Of a DNA stretch of 64,000 bases, positions 47,268 to 56,804 are shown one piece after another (position 1 is the first letter of the stretch; each line of letters opens with the position of its first letter). The notes below the pieces were generated by a model that was not told the origin of the DNA, made no database searches, and saw only the letters and a list, made by a program, of their open reading frames with translations. The translations under genes and the position numbers were made by a program. This stretch comes from Actinomycetes bacterium (lineage in GTDB: Bacteria > Actinomycetota > Acidimicrobiia > Acidimicrobiales > JAMCPL01), in the NCBI GenBank assembly GCA_021841005.1, contig JAKBVZ010000019.1:1-64000 (forward strand). The letters are read 5' to 3'.

Positions 47268-47816
47268 CTAAGCTCCTTGATATCTCGGTATCAGGTAATC
47301 AGGTATTGCTGATCGTAATGGATTGTTGGCATCGCGCTCTGATAGCACAGGGGTATCGATGCCCCAGTCGGCATCCACGCCAGGGTCGTTCCATGCTATA
47401 CCCAATTCGTCGGAACCATTGTAGTAGCCGTCCACCAAGTAGGTAAGGAGCATGTCGGTCAGGGAACTGAATCCATGAGCTACGCCGGGGGGTATGTATA
47501 TACCGGTATCGATATCTTCGTCCAGATCATAGGTCATGGTTGCAGCTTCGGTAGGTGAACCTTTCCTAAGGTCGTGCAGGATCACCCGTGCATGTCCCCT
47601 GAGGAGGTACCAGTAGTCAGCCTGCCTGAGATGGTAGTGGAGCCCGACCAGACATCCGGCAGACCTTTCAGCTCTGTTGCCCTGCAGCATCTCGCGTCCC
47701 TCTGGGAACCATGATCTTCTATAGGTTTCCACAAAGCGTCCCCTCTCGTCTCCATGGACATCGGGCTTGATGATGATGACGCCTGTGATCTGTGATGATG
47801 CCGTAAACTCTGCCAT
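47268..47816 (-). CDS. RmlC-like dTDP-4-dehydrorhamnose 3,5-epimerase family protein
   Basis: A 182-residue cupin-type sugar epimerase. DERGRFVETYRRSWFPEG, GCLVGLHYHLRQADYW (catalytic His), ILHDLRKGSPTEA and IYIPPGVAHGF match the family. RmlC epimerises C3 and C5 of dTDP-4-keto-6-deoxyglucose for rhamnose or related sugars. The usual rmlABD partners are absent here, so the exact sugar is unknown. ATG 47816 marks the start. Neighbours are not obviously linked in function. Confidence 0.85.
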   Translation of the reverse strand: MAEFTASSQITGVIIIKPDVHGDERGRFVETYRRSWFPEGREMLQGNRAERSAGCLVGLHYHLRQADYWYLLRGHARVILHDLRKGSPTEAATMTYDLDEDIDTGIYIPPGVAHGFSSLTDMLLTYLVDGYYNGSDELGIAWNDPGVDADWGIDTPVLSERDANNPLRSAIPDYLIPRYQGA

Positions 47817-47909
47817 GGTTAATGATATTAGCGGTCCGTCATGCAGATGACCATTCTGTACCGTTATCTGCAGCGGCTGAAGCCTCTAAGTGTCATTCGG
47901 CGATCATGG

Positions 47910-50351
47910 CTATTTTTCGGCGCCGCCCTTCTTGACAGCATTGATGATAAAGCTCAGTATGGTTGCTTCTTCGTCCCAGGCTGCATAGCGTCCAGATGGT
48001 CCCATGTGCCCGCCGGCCATGTTGGCGATGAGGATGACCTTGTTCTGCGGGCTTGCTGCCCTGAGCTTTTGGACCCACTTCAGCGGCTCGAAGAACCCCA
48101 CTCTGGGATCCGTTAGACCAGCTGTTACGAGGATGTCTGGGTAGTGTATTCCCTGGCGGACATTGTCGTACGGTGAATGCTCTTTCATTGACAGGTATGC
48201 GCTACGGTCTTCCAGCGGGTTGCCCCACTCCTCCCATTCCGTGATGGTGAGTGGGAGGCTGGGATCCATCATAGTTGTGAGGCAGTCGACAAATGGCACC
48301 TCTGCCACTATTGCCGCAAATAGCTCGGGAGCCATGTTGGCAACAGCTCCCATGAGCATGCCACCGGCTGATCCGCCGCGAGCAACCAGCATCGCGGGAC
48401 TGGTCCAACCGTTGTCCACAAGATATCTGGCGCATGCAACAAAGTCGCAGAAGGTGTTGGTTTTCATTGCCAGTTTACCTTCGTCATACCAGCGGCGCCC
48501 AAGTTCGCCTCCACCCCGGACATGTGCGATGGCGAAAGAGAATCCTCGTTCCAGTAACGACAGACGTGTTGCTGAGAACGTCGGATTGATACTGTACTGG
48601 TAGGCGCCGTAACCGTACAGCAGGCAAGGTGTATTGCCATCCTGGCGCATATCGCGTGGGTATACGATGGACATGGGTATTGCCCTGCCATCATGTGACG
48701 TAACGTATACCAGCTTGCTGCAATATTGAGCTTCACTGTATTCGCCAATGATGTGCTGGCGTTTTACTACCCTGGCGTTACCGGTCGCCATGTCCAAATC
48801 GCATACGACAAGAGGCGACACGAGCGAGGTGTATCCGTAGCGCAGGAACGGAGAGGCCATGTCAGGGTTGTCCCCGATAGTGCAAGTGGAGGGGATTGGG
48901 TGCCGGCCCAGGAAATAGCCGGAATTTGCGTCTCCAGTGGCTTCGCTACTTGTCATGTCACAGCCGGCAACATAGCGGTCAACACCACTTGCGTCGTGGC
49001 CGCCTTCATGTCGCATGGGAGTTGCGTCCTGCTTCGAACTTGTTTTCCCTGTCGTTCGTATGGGACCATTCTTGCCGATATGGGAAGGGAGGGAGATGAC
49101 TTGGATTCTTGCCATTGCTTCCTCGCGCAACTGGATTGCCAGGTACCCAGCGATCACTTCCATGGATTCGATTGTGCTTCCGTCCGAGGTGCCGACCAGG
49201 TCTATCCAATTATGCCGGTCCAGGTCACTAGCAGGGGTTGCAATTATGCGGAAGTCTGGAGCGGAGTCGTTGGTCAAGAGAATGAACCACCCCTGGTAGT
49301 GTTCGGCAGTATATTCTATCCCTTCTCTCCTTGACTGGATTAGTATTGCATCCCGTGCCCAATTGGTTGGCGCGCGATTGCCCTGGTCCAGACGGATAGC
49401 GCGAATTTCCGATGTGCTTTTTGATCGGGCTTCTATCAAGAGGTACTCGTTGTCCTTTGTCCTGGATATGCTGACGAAAAAACGTTCGTCAGACTCCTGG
49501 TAAATGAGGTCGTCCGACCTGGCGCCTGAGTCGATAAGGTGACGCCATACCTGGTAGGGTCTATTCTGGCTGTCCGCTCTAACATAATAGAGTGCAGCAT
49601 CTCCATCAAAGACCAGTCCATAGGACGTATCATCAATCACACATATGACCGTTTTACGAAACGTAGTGAGCATAGAATACGGCATGGAAGCCTTAGCGGT
49701 ACTGGGTTCTGAGTGCTCGTCAGCGACAGTGGAGGCAGCAGGTGCAACGGATTTGGTGGATGCATCCAGAAGCAGCTTCTCTATGTACAGAGTGAAGCGC
49801 TCATTGCCGGAGGTGTCTACGGAATAGGCGAGCAGGTTGCCTGTAGTGCTGGTTTCAAAGTCGCCAAGCGCCATATACTCGTATCCCCGAGCCAGTGCAT
49901 TGGCATCTAGGAGCACCATTTCATTTTCACCCAAGCAGGTAGCAGTAATGGCAGGAGGCGTGTATGCTTCGAGCGCATCCTCCTGCCCGGCATTTGGATA
50001 GGTTGCTGGGACAGTCATGGATGCCTGATAGTGTGTGGTCACGGGCACAGGTATGGCGCAATACACGGGGTAGGACATGCCTTCAAATGTCCTCGTAAAA
50101 CGCCACAAATTGCCATGGCGTACCGGCGGAGAACAATCGGTTTGAGGCGTGCGACCAGCTATTTCCTGGTAGATGCTCTCCTTGAGGCCCGACAAAGGGT
50201 CAAGGACTGCCTGCGCGTAGCAGTTCTCTTGCTCCAGTAGTTGGAGCACCTCTGGATTGCTCGCATCATTCAGCCAGTACCATGGATCCACCCGCTTGTC
50301 ACCGTGGGCCTCGATCGTGAAGGTACGCTGTACGGCTACAGGCGGGTCCAC
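47910..50351 (-). CDS. S9A prolyl oligopeptidase/oligopeptidase B family serine peptidase
   Basis: An 813-residue cytosolic peptidase with an N-terminal beta-propeller (about 100-470) and a C-terminal alpha/beta hydrolase. Catalytic residues are visible: Ser in ARGGSAGGMLMGA, Asp in TAGLTDPRVGFFEP and His in MAGGHMGPSGRYAAWDEEA. It opens with KRVDPWYWLND, the typical oligopeptidase B start. It would cleave short peptides after basic or Pro residues. GTG 50351 follows AGAGAGGAT and is 12 bases from the preceding small gene, so they form an operon. The propeller carries extra Ser/Asp-rich insertions. Confidence 0.92.
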   Translation of the reverse strand: MDPPVAVQRTFTIEAHGDKRVDPWYWLNDASNPEVLQLLEQENCYAQAVLDPLSGLKESIYQEIAGRTPQTDCSPPVRHGNLWRFTRTFEGMSYPVYCAIPVPVTTHYQASMTVPATYPNAGQEDALEAYTPPAITATCLGENEMVLLDANALARGYEYMALGDFETSTTGNLLAYSVDTSGNERFTLYIEKLLLDASTKSVAPAASTVADEHSEPSTAKASMPYSMLTTFRKTVICVIDDTSYGLVFDGDAALYYVRADSQNRPYQVWRHLIDSGARSDDLIYQESDERFFVSISRTKDNEYLLIEARSKSTSEIRAIRLDQGNRAPTNWARDAILIQSRREGIEYTAEHYQGWFILLTNDSAPDFRIIATPASDLDRHNWIDLVGTSDGSTIESMEVIAGYLAIQLREEAMARIQVISLPSHIGKNGPIRTTGKTSSKQDATPMRHEGGHDASGVDRYVAGCDMTSSEATGDANSGYFLGRHPIPSTCTIGDNPDMASPFLRYGYTSLVSPLVVCDLDMATGNARVVKRQHIIGEYSEAQYCSKLVYVTSHDGRAIPMSIVYPRDMRQDGNTPCLLYGYGAYQYSINPTFSATRLSLLERGFSFAIAHVRGGGELGRRWYDEGKLAMKTNTFCDFVACARYLVDNGWTSPAMLVARGGSAGGMLMGAVANMAPELFAAIVAEVPFVDCLTTMMDPSLPLTITEWEEWGNPLEDRSAYLSMKEHSPYDNVRQGIHYPDILVTAGLTDPRVGFFEPLKWVQKLRAASPQNKVILIANMAGGHMGPSGRYAAWDEEATILSFIINAVKKGGAEK

Positions 50352-50363
50352 CCGGCATCCTCT

Positions 50364-50600
50364 CTATGGGTAAAGCCACGGGCTTGCAGGGCGTGTCGAA
50401 CCAGTGTCATCAATGTTGACCTCAATCAGCGGGGGTACAAAAAAGAGTGGTTCAGGCACATCGGCGGGTGACAAAGGAAGTCGACCCCGTCCGGTAGCAG
50501 GGTCTTGTGGTGCTGGAGCAGGCGGTTCCGGAGGCTTGACTGGCTCCGATGACGTAGCCTGCTCTTCAGGTGATCCTGCCTGAGACGCATCTTCTGCCAT
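50364..50600 (-). CDS. Small Pro/Glu-rich hypothetical protein
   Basis: A 78-residue protein: acidic and Pro-rich first half (EPVKPPEPPAPAPQDPATGR), then SPADVPEPLFFVPPLIEVNID. No known domain, no membrane segment. It is probably real because ATG 50600 follows a clear TAGGAGAAA ribosome site and the gene leads directly into the oligopeptidase gene. Confidence 0.6.
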   Translation of the reverse strand: MAEDASQAGSPEEQATSSEPVKPPEPPAPAPQDPATGRGRLPLSPADVPEPLFFVPPLIEVNIDDTGSTRPASPWLYP

Positions 50601-50824
50601 ATTTTCTCCTAATATTACTCACGATCCGATCACGCTTGTCCTCACGGGGCACCAAGGCAATCTGCCGGATTGCCAGTACGATCCAGACTGGTTTTTTACC
50701 GGATGTCTTGGACAGATGCAAGACGGAGAGAATTGTAGTGGTAATCCGAGAATGTGTCGAGCATCAATCGCTTGGGTCAGTGGTGTTCCGCATTATTTGT
50801 GTACTGTGAGCTATTATATAATAT

Positions 50825-51637
50825 GTGAGCACAACAGGGGTGGCGGTACGTAGCGTGGTGGTGGTCGATGACCATACGTTACTGCGCGCGGGAACGCGCC
50901 AGATTCTCGAGCAGCATGACAAGTTGCGGGTAGTAGGCGAGGCAGGTACCGTTGAAGAGGCCATAGGTGTAGTTGACTCTGTACAGCCAGATGTCGTATT
51001 AATGGACATTCGCCTTCCCGACGGCAGTGGGCTTGATGGTGCTCGCCGGATTCTGGCGAACAACCCGTCGATCAAAGTGGTGGTACTAAGCGCTTATGAC
51101 GATGACGACTATATACAGACCGCCCTGGCCATGGGAGTGGCAGGATACTTGTTGAAGACCGTGAAATCCGAGGATCTTGTGTATGCGGTGCAGGCGGCTT
51201 CCGATGGGATGATTGTCCTTGATCCAGCGATTATCGCCCGATTGCGCAAGAGCAATGGCTCTTCCGAGGGCAGTCTGTCATTGCCTGCTGCATTACGGGA
51301 CGTGGCTTCCTCCTTGGTCGGCAGTGACATAGATCTGACAAGTACCGTAGCGGATGACAAGACAGTCGGCACTACGGGTAACGTACCGGCAAGCGATGAG
51401 GAGGGTTTTGGGCCGAGGTGTGACGGCGGTAAGCTCTCAGATCGTGAGGTCGAAGTAATTGGGCTCATCGGGATGGGTCTTTCCAATAAGTCAATTGCCG
51501 ATCGTCTCTATATCAGTACACGGACCGTGGAGGGGCATCTTAATAGGATATTTGCCAAGCTTGATGTACATTCCCGCACAGAGCTGATGCGCTATGCCTA
51601 TGCCAATGGAATAGTCTCCGTGAGAGGCGACGATTGA
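50825..51637 (+). CDS. NarL/LuxR-family response regulator
   Basis: A 270-residue protein with a receiver domain (VVVVDDHTLLR acidic pair; phosphoacceptor Asp61 in VVLMDIRLPDG; switch Lys in YLLKTV), a variable linker of about 70 residues that is longer than usual, and a C-terminal LuxR helix-turn-helix (LSDREVEVIGLIGMGLSNKS, then ISTRTVEGHLNRIFAKL). It is transcribed with the sensor kinase encoded 47 bases further on. The GTG 50825 start sits directly behind an A/T-rich box (TATTAT/TATAAT, 50812-50822), so a leaderless mRNA is likely. Confidence 0.95.
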   Translation: MSTTGVAVRSVVVVDDHTLLRAGTRQILEQHDKLRVVGEAGTVEEAIGVVDSVQPDVVLMDIRLPDGSGLDGARRILANNPSIKVVVLSAYDDDDYIQTALAMGVAGYLLKTVKSEDLVYAVQAASDGMIVLDPAIIARLRKSNGSSEGSLSLPAALRDVASSLVGSDIDLTSTVADDKTVGTTGNVPASDEEGFGPRCDGGKLSDREVEVIGLIGMGLSNKSIADRLYISTRTVEGHLNRIFAKLDVHSRTELMRYAYANGIVSVRGDD

Positions 51638-51684
51638 CCGAAGATGGAAGATGGTGGGCTTATTTCGGGGTGGGATGAAAGCAC

Positions 51685-53481
51685 TTGGGCGTGTCGACCG
51701 CATCTGATCGTACCTTGAGGGATAAGGTGGGAGGAGAAGGCGAGAGGCCATACTGGCGCGATGGGCGCTACTGGGTGGCGCTACTCGTCATAGCAAGTCT
51801 TTATGCAGCTAGGCTGGTCATGTCGGTTGCGCTTGGCGCCAGTATAGTAACGGCACAGCCGGAACTCACGACGCTGGCTGTATTCTTGGTGCCCATCCTG
51901 TACCTTGCGCTGAGTGTATCGACCGAGGGGGCGGTGACCGGGGCAATGTGGGTTCTAGTGCTGAGCATACCCAGGATAGTGGCCTACTCCCAGGAGCGTA
52001 GTTACGTGGGCGTTTGGGCGCAAGCCATGCAGGTCATGGTGTTGGCTGTGATAGCAATACTTGTAGGGCGTCAGGTGAGTGCCGAACGCAATGCGCGCCT
52101 GCGGGCTGAGTCTGCGCGCAGGGCGCACCTAGCTGCGGAAGCCAGATACCGTGGGCTCTTCGAATCCAATGATGCGCCTATACTGCTGGTAGGTCAAGAC
52201 GGTAACGTACTGGAGGCAAATATGGCTGCATTGAAGTTGCTGCCCGCCTTATCCCCCCAGCCGATCACCCCTGAGGGGCAGGGTGGTTTGCAGGCCGGTG
52301 CTGGTGGCGGTCGTGCAGGAGCCATAGGGGTGCGGGCCGGAAAGCCCGACGTCCTCGAGGACAGTGGCACGATACATCCTTCCAGGGTCAGGCTGGGCAG
52401 TGTCATAGGCGACAGCATGGCTCGGCGAATCCTTGCGCTTGCGGCCAGGATGTCTGCTCCCACAAGTTTCATGCCAGCATCGCCAGGCACGATTGGACCA
52501 GTTGCCGGGTCGTCGCCGCCGTATCTGATAGGGAGTAGTGCCGGCCGTGCGGGAGACGTTGCTGGTGGAACCGATTACCGTGCGGGAGACGAGGGCGTTG
52601 GTACAAACACGTTCGAAGTCAGGGTCGGAGAGGGCGTATACGTTTTCAGGATGGCAGTTACCGCCATCCATGATGAGAACAGCCAGTGGATTTTCCAGTT
52701 GGTCTTTGAGGACGTGACGGCTGAGGCCGCAAGGCTTCAGAATGCGGAGATGTACGCGAGAAGAGTTCTGGGTGCCCAAGAGGACGAGCGAAAACGGCTT
52801 GCCCAGGAACTCCATGATGGGCCGCTCCAGTCTCTCATACATCTCTGCCGGCAGGTGGATGCAGTATCTGGAGGTTCCGGTCGGGAGAACGTGGGCCTGG
52901 AGAGTGTACGTGAGATTGCAGAAGGGGTGGTAAGCGACCTGAGGTCGATTGCCCGGGGACTCCGTCCCTCTATACTTGATGATCTTGGCCTGGTAGCTGC
53001 CATATCGCGGCTGCTTTCCGATATCGAGGCAAGGTCGGGCATCAAGGCTACGTTGGGCGTTCACGGAATGGATGTGAGGCTGCCTCCGCATGTGGAGAGT
53101 TGTCTGTTTCGTGTGGCGCAGGAAGCCATGTCAAATGTGGAGCGCCATTCCCGTGCACACCGGGTCGCCGTCGGATTGGAGGCGAATAGTGAGAGCGTAC
53201 ATTTTTTGGTCAATGACGACGGAGTTGGGTTTGCAGCTTATGAGGTGCTATCGCAGCCTGCTTCCCCCACCATGGGTCTTGCCGGGATGCGCGAGCGGGT
53301 TGGCCTGCTTGGCGGTCGCCTATATGTACGGTCTTCACCTGGCCGGTCTGGTGTCGTGACCGAGGCTTCGGATCTATCCGCAGGCAGTGGTACATCGATA
53401 GAGGTACTCATACCACTGGGTGGAAACGGTTCCGTGCATACATTGGCACCTGACATACCACTTGCCGACACACTGGGATGA
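51685..53481 (+). CDS. Membrane sensor histidine kinase (NarX/DesK-like, HisKA_3)
   Basis: About 598 residues. Four membrane helices fill residues 28-130, a short helix leads to a PAS-like segment (LFESNDAPILLVGQDGNVLEANMAALKLL), then a Gly/Ala-rich, low-complexity stretch of about 130 residues interrupts the sensor, followed by HisKA_3 (EDERKRLAQELHDGPLQSL; phospho-His about 377) and the HATPase domain (VAQEAMSNVERHSRAH; DDGVGF; GLAGMRERVGLLGG). It should phosphorylate the regulator encoded upstream. TTG 51685 or GTG 51691 is the start. The signal is unknown. Confidence 0.93.
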   Translation: MGVSTASDRTLRDKVGGEGERPYWRDGRYWVALLVIASLYAARLVMSVALGASIVTAQPELTTLAVFLVPILYLALSVSTEGAVTGAMWVLVLSIPRIVAYSQERSYVGVWAQAMQVMVLAVIAILVGRQVSAERNARLRAESARRAHLAAEARYRGLFESNDAPILLVGQDGNVLEANMAALKLLPALSPQPITPEGQGGLQAGAGGGRAGAIGVRAGKPDVLEDSGTIHPSRVRLGSVIGDSMARRILALAARMSAPTSFMPASPGTIGPVAGSSPPYLIGSSAGRAGDVAGGTDYRAGDEGVGTNTFEVRVGEGVYVFRMAVTAIHDENSQWIFQLVFEDVTAEAARLQNAEMYARRVLGAQEDERKRLAQELHDGPLQSLIHLCRQVDAVSGGSGRENVGLESVREIAEGVVSDLRSIARGLRPSILDDLGLVAAISRLLSDIEARSGIKATLGVHGMDVRLPPHVESCLFRVAQEAMSNVERHSRAHRVAVGLEANSESVHFLVNDDGVGFAAYEVLSQPASPTMGLAGMRERVGLLGGRLYVRSSPGRSGVVTEASDLSAGSGTSIEVLIPLGGNGSVHTLAPDIPLADTLG

Positions 53482-53585
53482 AGGAGACTATTCCGCAAGG
53501 TTCAGACATTTATCACAACCTTAGCCAGTCTCCTGGTGGTTTAACTTAGAGGCTCAGCGGATAGGCGTTGTGCCATGGCAACTGG

Positions 53586-53903
53586 CTAGCGGAGTTTGCC
53601 GGTACGAAGTTCTTCGATGCTGAGTTCGGTGGTTGCTTCTTCGCCGCATTCTGGACACGGAGCGTTTCCGATGTGACGCCACGACCGCAACAAGCGGGTA
53701 CCGGATGGGTCGAGGTGCACGACAAAGGAGTCGCTCAGCGGATCTATTTCAAGTCCCCAGTAAGGGCGCCATCCTGTCGATGCCAGCCTGGGGTCTAAGT
53801 CGATTCCTTTCAAGACCCTGCGAAAACGCATTCTCGCTTCGTCGAATATCCATGTACTGTGGCACGATTCGATTGTGAACTCGTTCGAGTGGTCTGCTGT
53901 CAT
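53586..53903 (-). CDS. Conserved hypothetical protein with CPEC motif
   Basis: About 105 residues. FTIESCHSTWIFDEARMRFR, VLKGIDLDPRLASTGWRPYW and LEIDPLSDSFVVHLDPSGTR are the conserved-looking parts, with one CPEC near the end. I believe I have seen similar proteins in actinobacteria but know no function. ATG 53903 is preferred over the in-frame ATG 53927 since the latter lies within A/T-rich promoter-like sequence. Confidence 0.6.
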   Translation of the reverse strand: MTADHSNEFTIESCHSTWIFDEARMRFRRVLKGIDLDPRLASTGWRPYWGLEIDPLSDSFVVHLDPSGTRLLRSWRHIGNAPCPECGEEATTELSIEELRTGKLR

Positions 53904-53927
53904 AAATATATTATTACCTACGAACAT

Positions 53928-54238
53928 GACAAAATCGCTACAGCCAGGTTACAGTTGTGTTACAACTTCTTAGGATGCTGCCCATCGACCACAATGGTTG
54001 GTCATTATACTACTGACAGCAGCCAAAATTAGAATATCAGCGCCGTTCAATCTAATTACCTATTCATTTGAAACCTATTCTGCGCGTTTCCGTGACTGAC
54101 TATTTTCTTGGGTAGGATATGCTTGTATATAAGCGTGGCATACTGGGATGAGGCGCGAGTCGATTAACGGTGGAAATGATGGGCGTCGGACCTCTACGTT
54201 AGCTCGAGGACGACCCGTGGACAGGAAAGGTGATGTAT
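53928..54238. other. Upstream region of ilvE, no gene seen
   Basis: This is 311 bases of A/T-rich sequence with promoter-like elements and small dyads, such as GACCACAATGGTTGGTC at about 53988-54004 and a bulged GGGCGTC...GACGACCC stem nearer ilvE. An ilvE leader or attenuator is conceivable but not demonstrated. The ribosome site AGGAAAGG is at 54223-54230. Confidence 0.35.
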
Positions 54239-55168
54239 ATGCCCATAGCGACGACAGAGACGATCTGGATGGACGGGGAACTCGTTCCCTGGGAGGAGGC
54301 TCGCGTCCATGTGCTCACGCATGCGTTACACTATGGCGGTGGGGTATTCGAGGGCATCCGTGCTTACCGCACTGCGCAGGGCGTGGCGGTATTCAGGCTC
54401 GGCGATCATATCAATCGCCTGCTTGAGTCTGCAAAGATTCTGATGATGGATGTTCCATTCAGCCATCGCAGGCTGGTCGACGCGACCAGGCAACTTATCA
54501 GGGTCAACCACTTGGACCAGGGATGCTATGTCAGGCCAATAATCTTTTTTGGTTATGGAGAGATGGGTCTGAACACCATGCCCTGCTCTGCCAGCGTCGC
54601 CATAGCTGCGTGGCCCTGGGGCACCTACCTTGGAGAGGAGGGAATATCAAAGGGCGTCCGCATGAAGGTGTCATCCTGGCAGCGTCACGATCCAAATGCC
54701 ATCCCCACTGCAGCAAAGATCACAGGTATGTATGTCAACTCGTCTCTGGCGAAGGTGGAGGCGCTCAAGGCGGGATATGACGAGGCTATCCTGCTTGCTC
54801 CAGATGGAAAAGTCTCGGAGTGCACAGGAGAGAATATCTTTGTGGTGAAAAAGGGCCGCATCCTTACCCCGCATGTGTCTCAGGTCGGTGCCCTCTCGGG
54901 CATCACCATGGATTCCGTGGAGATTATCGCGTCCGACCTGGGGTATACCGTATCGCACGAACCTCTTATCAGGACAGATTTTTATCTTGGTTCCGAGGCT
55001 TTTCTGGCCGGGACCGCTGCAGAGGTGGTGCCCATTGTCGAGGTGGATGACAGGGTTGTAGGCGACGGGAAGCCTGGTCCCATTACCAGGGAAATACAGT
55101 CCACATACATGGCGGCATGCCATGGTGAGCTAGAGCGGTACAAGGATTGGTTGGACTATGTCGAGTAG
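54239..55168 (+). CDS. ilvE: Branched-chain amino acid aminotransferase
   Basis: A PLP enzyme that makes leucine, isoleucine and valine from their 2-oxo acids, 309 residues from ATG 54239 (AGGAAAGG at 54223-54230 upstream; GTG 54230 and ATG 54233 are in frame but too close to the site). Motifs: THALHYGGGVFEGIRAY, YVRPIIFFG, the PLP Lys region AAKITGMYVNSSLAKVEAL, EAILLAPDGKVSECTGENIF and SGITMDSV. The last codons overlap the cimA start by 11 bases, so the genes are one unit. Confidence 0.96.
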   Translation: MPIATTETIWMDGELVPWEEARVHVLTHALHYGGGVFEGIRAYRTAQGVAVFRLGDHINRLLESAKILMMDVPFSHRRLVDATRQLIRVNHLDQGCYVRPIIFFGYGEMGLNTMPCSASVAIAAWPWGTYLGEEGISKGVRMKVSSWQRHDPNAIPTAAKITGMYVNSSLAKVEALKAGYDEAILLAPDGKVSECTGENIFVVKKGRILTPHVSQVGALSGITMDSVEIIASDLGYTVSHEPLIRTDFYLGSEAFLAGTAAEVVPIVEVDDRVVGDGKPGPITREIQSTYMAACHGELERYKDWLDYVE

Positions 55169-56780
55169 CCGTCCGGTGGCAGATGATCCGGCCGGTGCAG
55201 TCGACATCTTCGATACCACCCTACGCGATGGGTCGCAGCAGGAGGGTCTTTCGCTGACCGTGGACGACAAGTTGAGGGTGGCGGAACAGCTCGACTATCT
55301 GGGTGTCAAGTTCATAGAGGGGGGATGGCCAGGCGCCAATCCGAAGGATGACGAGTTTTTCGCGCGAGCGCCCCATGAGCTCAATCTGCAGACTTCGACA
55401 CTCGTGGCTTTCGGATCCACCAGGCATCCGGGAACGAAAGCAGAGGACGACGAAGTACTTCGCCACCTGCTGGATGCAGGAACGGAGTCCGTCTGTATTG
55501 TGGCGAAGGCCTCAGCGATTCAGGTGAGAAAGGCATTGCGTACGGCGCTGGAGGAAGGGGTCGCCATGGCCTACGATTCAGTATCTTTTCTGGTATCCAA
55601 AGGGCTCAAGGTCTTCTTCGATGCCGAACATTTCTTTGATGGCTATCTGGCGAATGCCAAGTTCTCGATGGCCGTGCTCAAGGCTGCAGAGGAGGCAGGG
55701 GCGTCTACGCTTGTGCTTTGCGATACCAATGGTGGGATGCTGCCGTTTCAGGTTGGACAGATTGTTGGCGAGGTGAAGGCGCGCTCCGGCATACAGATAG
55801 GCATCCATTGTCACAACGATACCGGATGTGCCGTGGCGAATTCGATTGCCGCCGTGCAGTCAGGTGCAACTCACGTGCAGGGATGCGTGAATGGATACGG
55901 GGAGAGAACCGGTAACGCGGATCTGACTTCCGTGATACCTGATCTCAGTCTTAAACTGCATTTGCCCACCATTGACCCTGGCAGGCTCGAGAGGATCACC
56001 CCGGTATCGCACCACATAGCGGAACTTGTCAATATGCCGCCGGATTCGCAACAGCCATATGTGGGTGTTGCAGCATTCGCCCACAAGGCCGGCCTGCATA
56101 CCAGCGCCATAGCCAGGATGCCTAACGCTTACGAGCATATCGATCCGGAGTTGGTGGGTAACGGCACTCGCTTCATAGTTTCCGAGATGGCAGGGAGGTC
56201 TACACTGGCATTGCAGGCCGATCGTCTGGGAATCTCGCTGGATTCAGGAGCGATCAGTAGGGCAATCGAGCAATTGAAAGATCTGGAGCATCAGGGATAT
56301 CACTTTGAAGTGGCTGATGGGTCCCTGGAACTTCTGCTGAGGAGAGCGGCCGGGTGGCAGCAGTCGTTTTATCAGGTCGAGTCGTATCGCGTCATGTCCG
56401 ATCATGCCGCCGGCGGTAATACAGAGGCTACCGTCAAGGTCGTGATAGCCGGAGAAAGGATCATCGCCACGGCAGAAGGTAATGGCCCGGTCAATGCGCT
56501 TGATTCGGCGTTGCGCAAAGCCATTGGCGCACGCTATCCTGAGTTGCGCTGTATCCATCTGGTAGATTACCGCGTGCGGGTACTGAACAGTGCAAACGGC
56601 ACGGCATCTTCGACGCGCGTGCTGATCGACAGTACGGATGGTGAGAGAGTATGGACTACCATGGGAGTGTCGGAGAATATCATAGAAGCATCGTGGCAGG
56701 CACTTGATGATTCAGTAGTGTGCGGGTTGCTGGCAGCTTCGGAGAAGTCGGTAACCGCGGGCAAGCCGTGTCCGGATTGA
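55158..56780 (+). CDS. cimA: (R)-citramalate synthase
   Basis: Condenses pyruvate with acetyl-CoA to citramalate, starting threonine-independent isoleucine synthesis. The 540-residue product has IFDTTLRDGSQQEGLSLTVD, EGGWPGANPKDDEFF, LCDTNGGMLPF and GIHCHNDTGCAVANS (metal and substrate sites) followed by the regulatory LeuA-dimer domain (VHLVDYRVRVL region). EGGWPG-NP is typical of the CimA/LeuA2 type rather than LeuA. Overlap with ilvE supports branched-chain synthesis. Isoleucine feedback is expected from the C-terminal domain. Confidence 0.94.
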   Translation: MSSSRPVADDPAGAVDIFDTTLRDGSQQEGLSLTVDDKLRVAEQLDYLGVKFIEGGWPGANPKDDEFFARAPHELNLQTSTLVAFGSTRHPGTKAEDDEVLRHLLDAGTESVCIVAKASAIQVRKALRTALEEGVAMAYDSVSFLVSKGLKVFFDAEHFFDGYLANAKFSMAVLKAAEEAGASTLVLCDTNGGMLPFQVGQIVGEVKARSGIQIGIHCHNDTGCAVANSIAAVQSGATHVQGCVNGYGERTGNADLTSVIPDLSLKLHLPTIDPGRLERITPVSHHIAELVNMPPDSQQPYVGVAAFAHKAGLHTSAIARMPNAYEHIDPELVGNGTRFIVSEMAGRSTLALQADRLGISLDSGAISRAIEQLKDLEHQGYHFEVADGSLELLLRRAAGWQQSFYQVESYRVMSDHAAGGNTEATVKVVIAGERIIATAEGNGPVNALDSALRKAIGARYPELRCIHLVDYRVRVLNSANGTASSTRVLIDSTDGERVWTTMGVSENIIEASWQALDDSVVCGLLAASEKSVTAGKPCPD

Positions 56781-56804
56781 GTCGTCTGAAAATGCATGTG
56801 CAGG

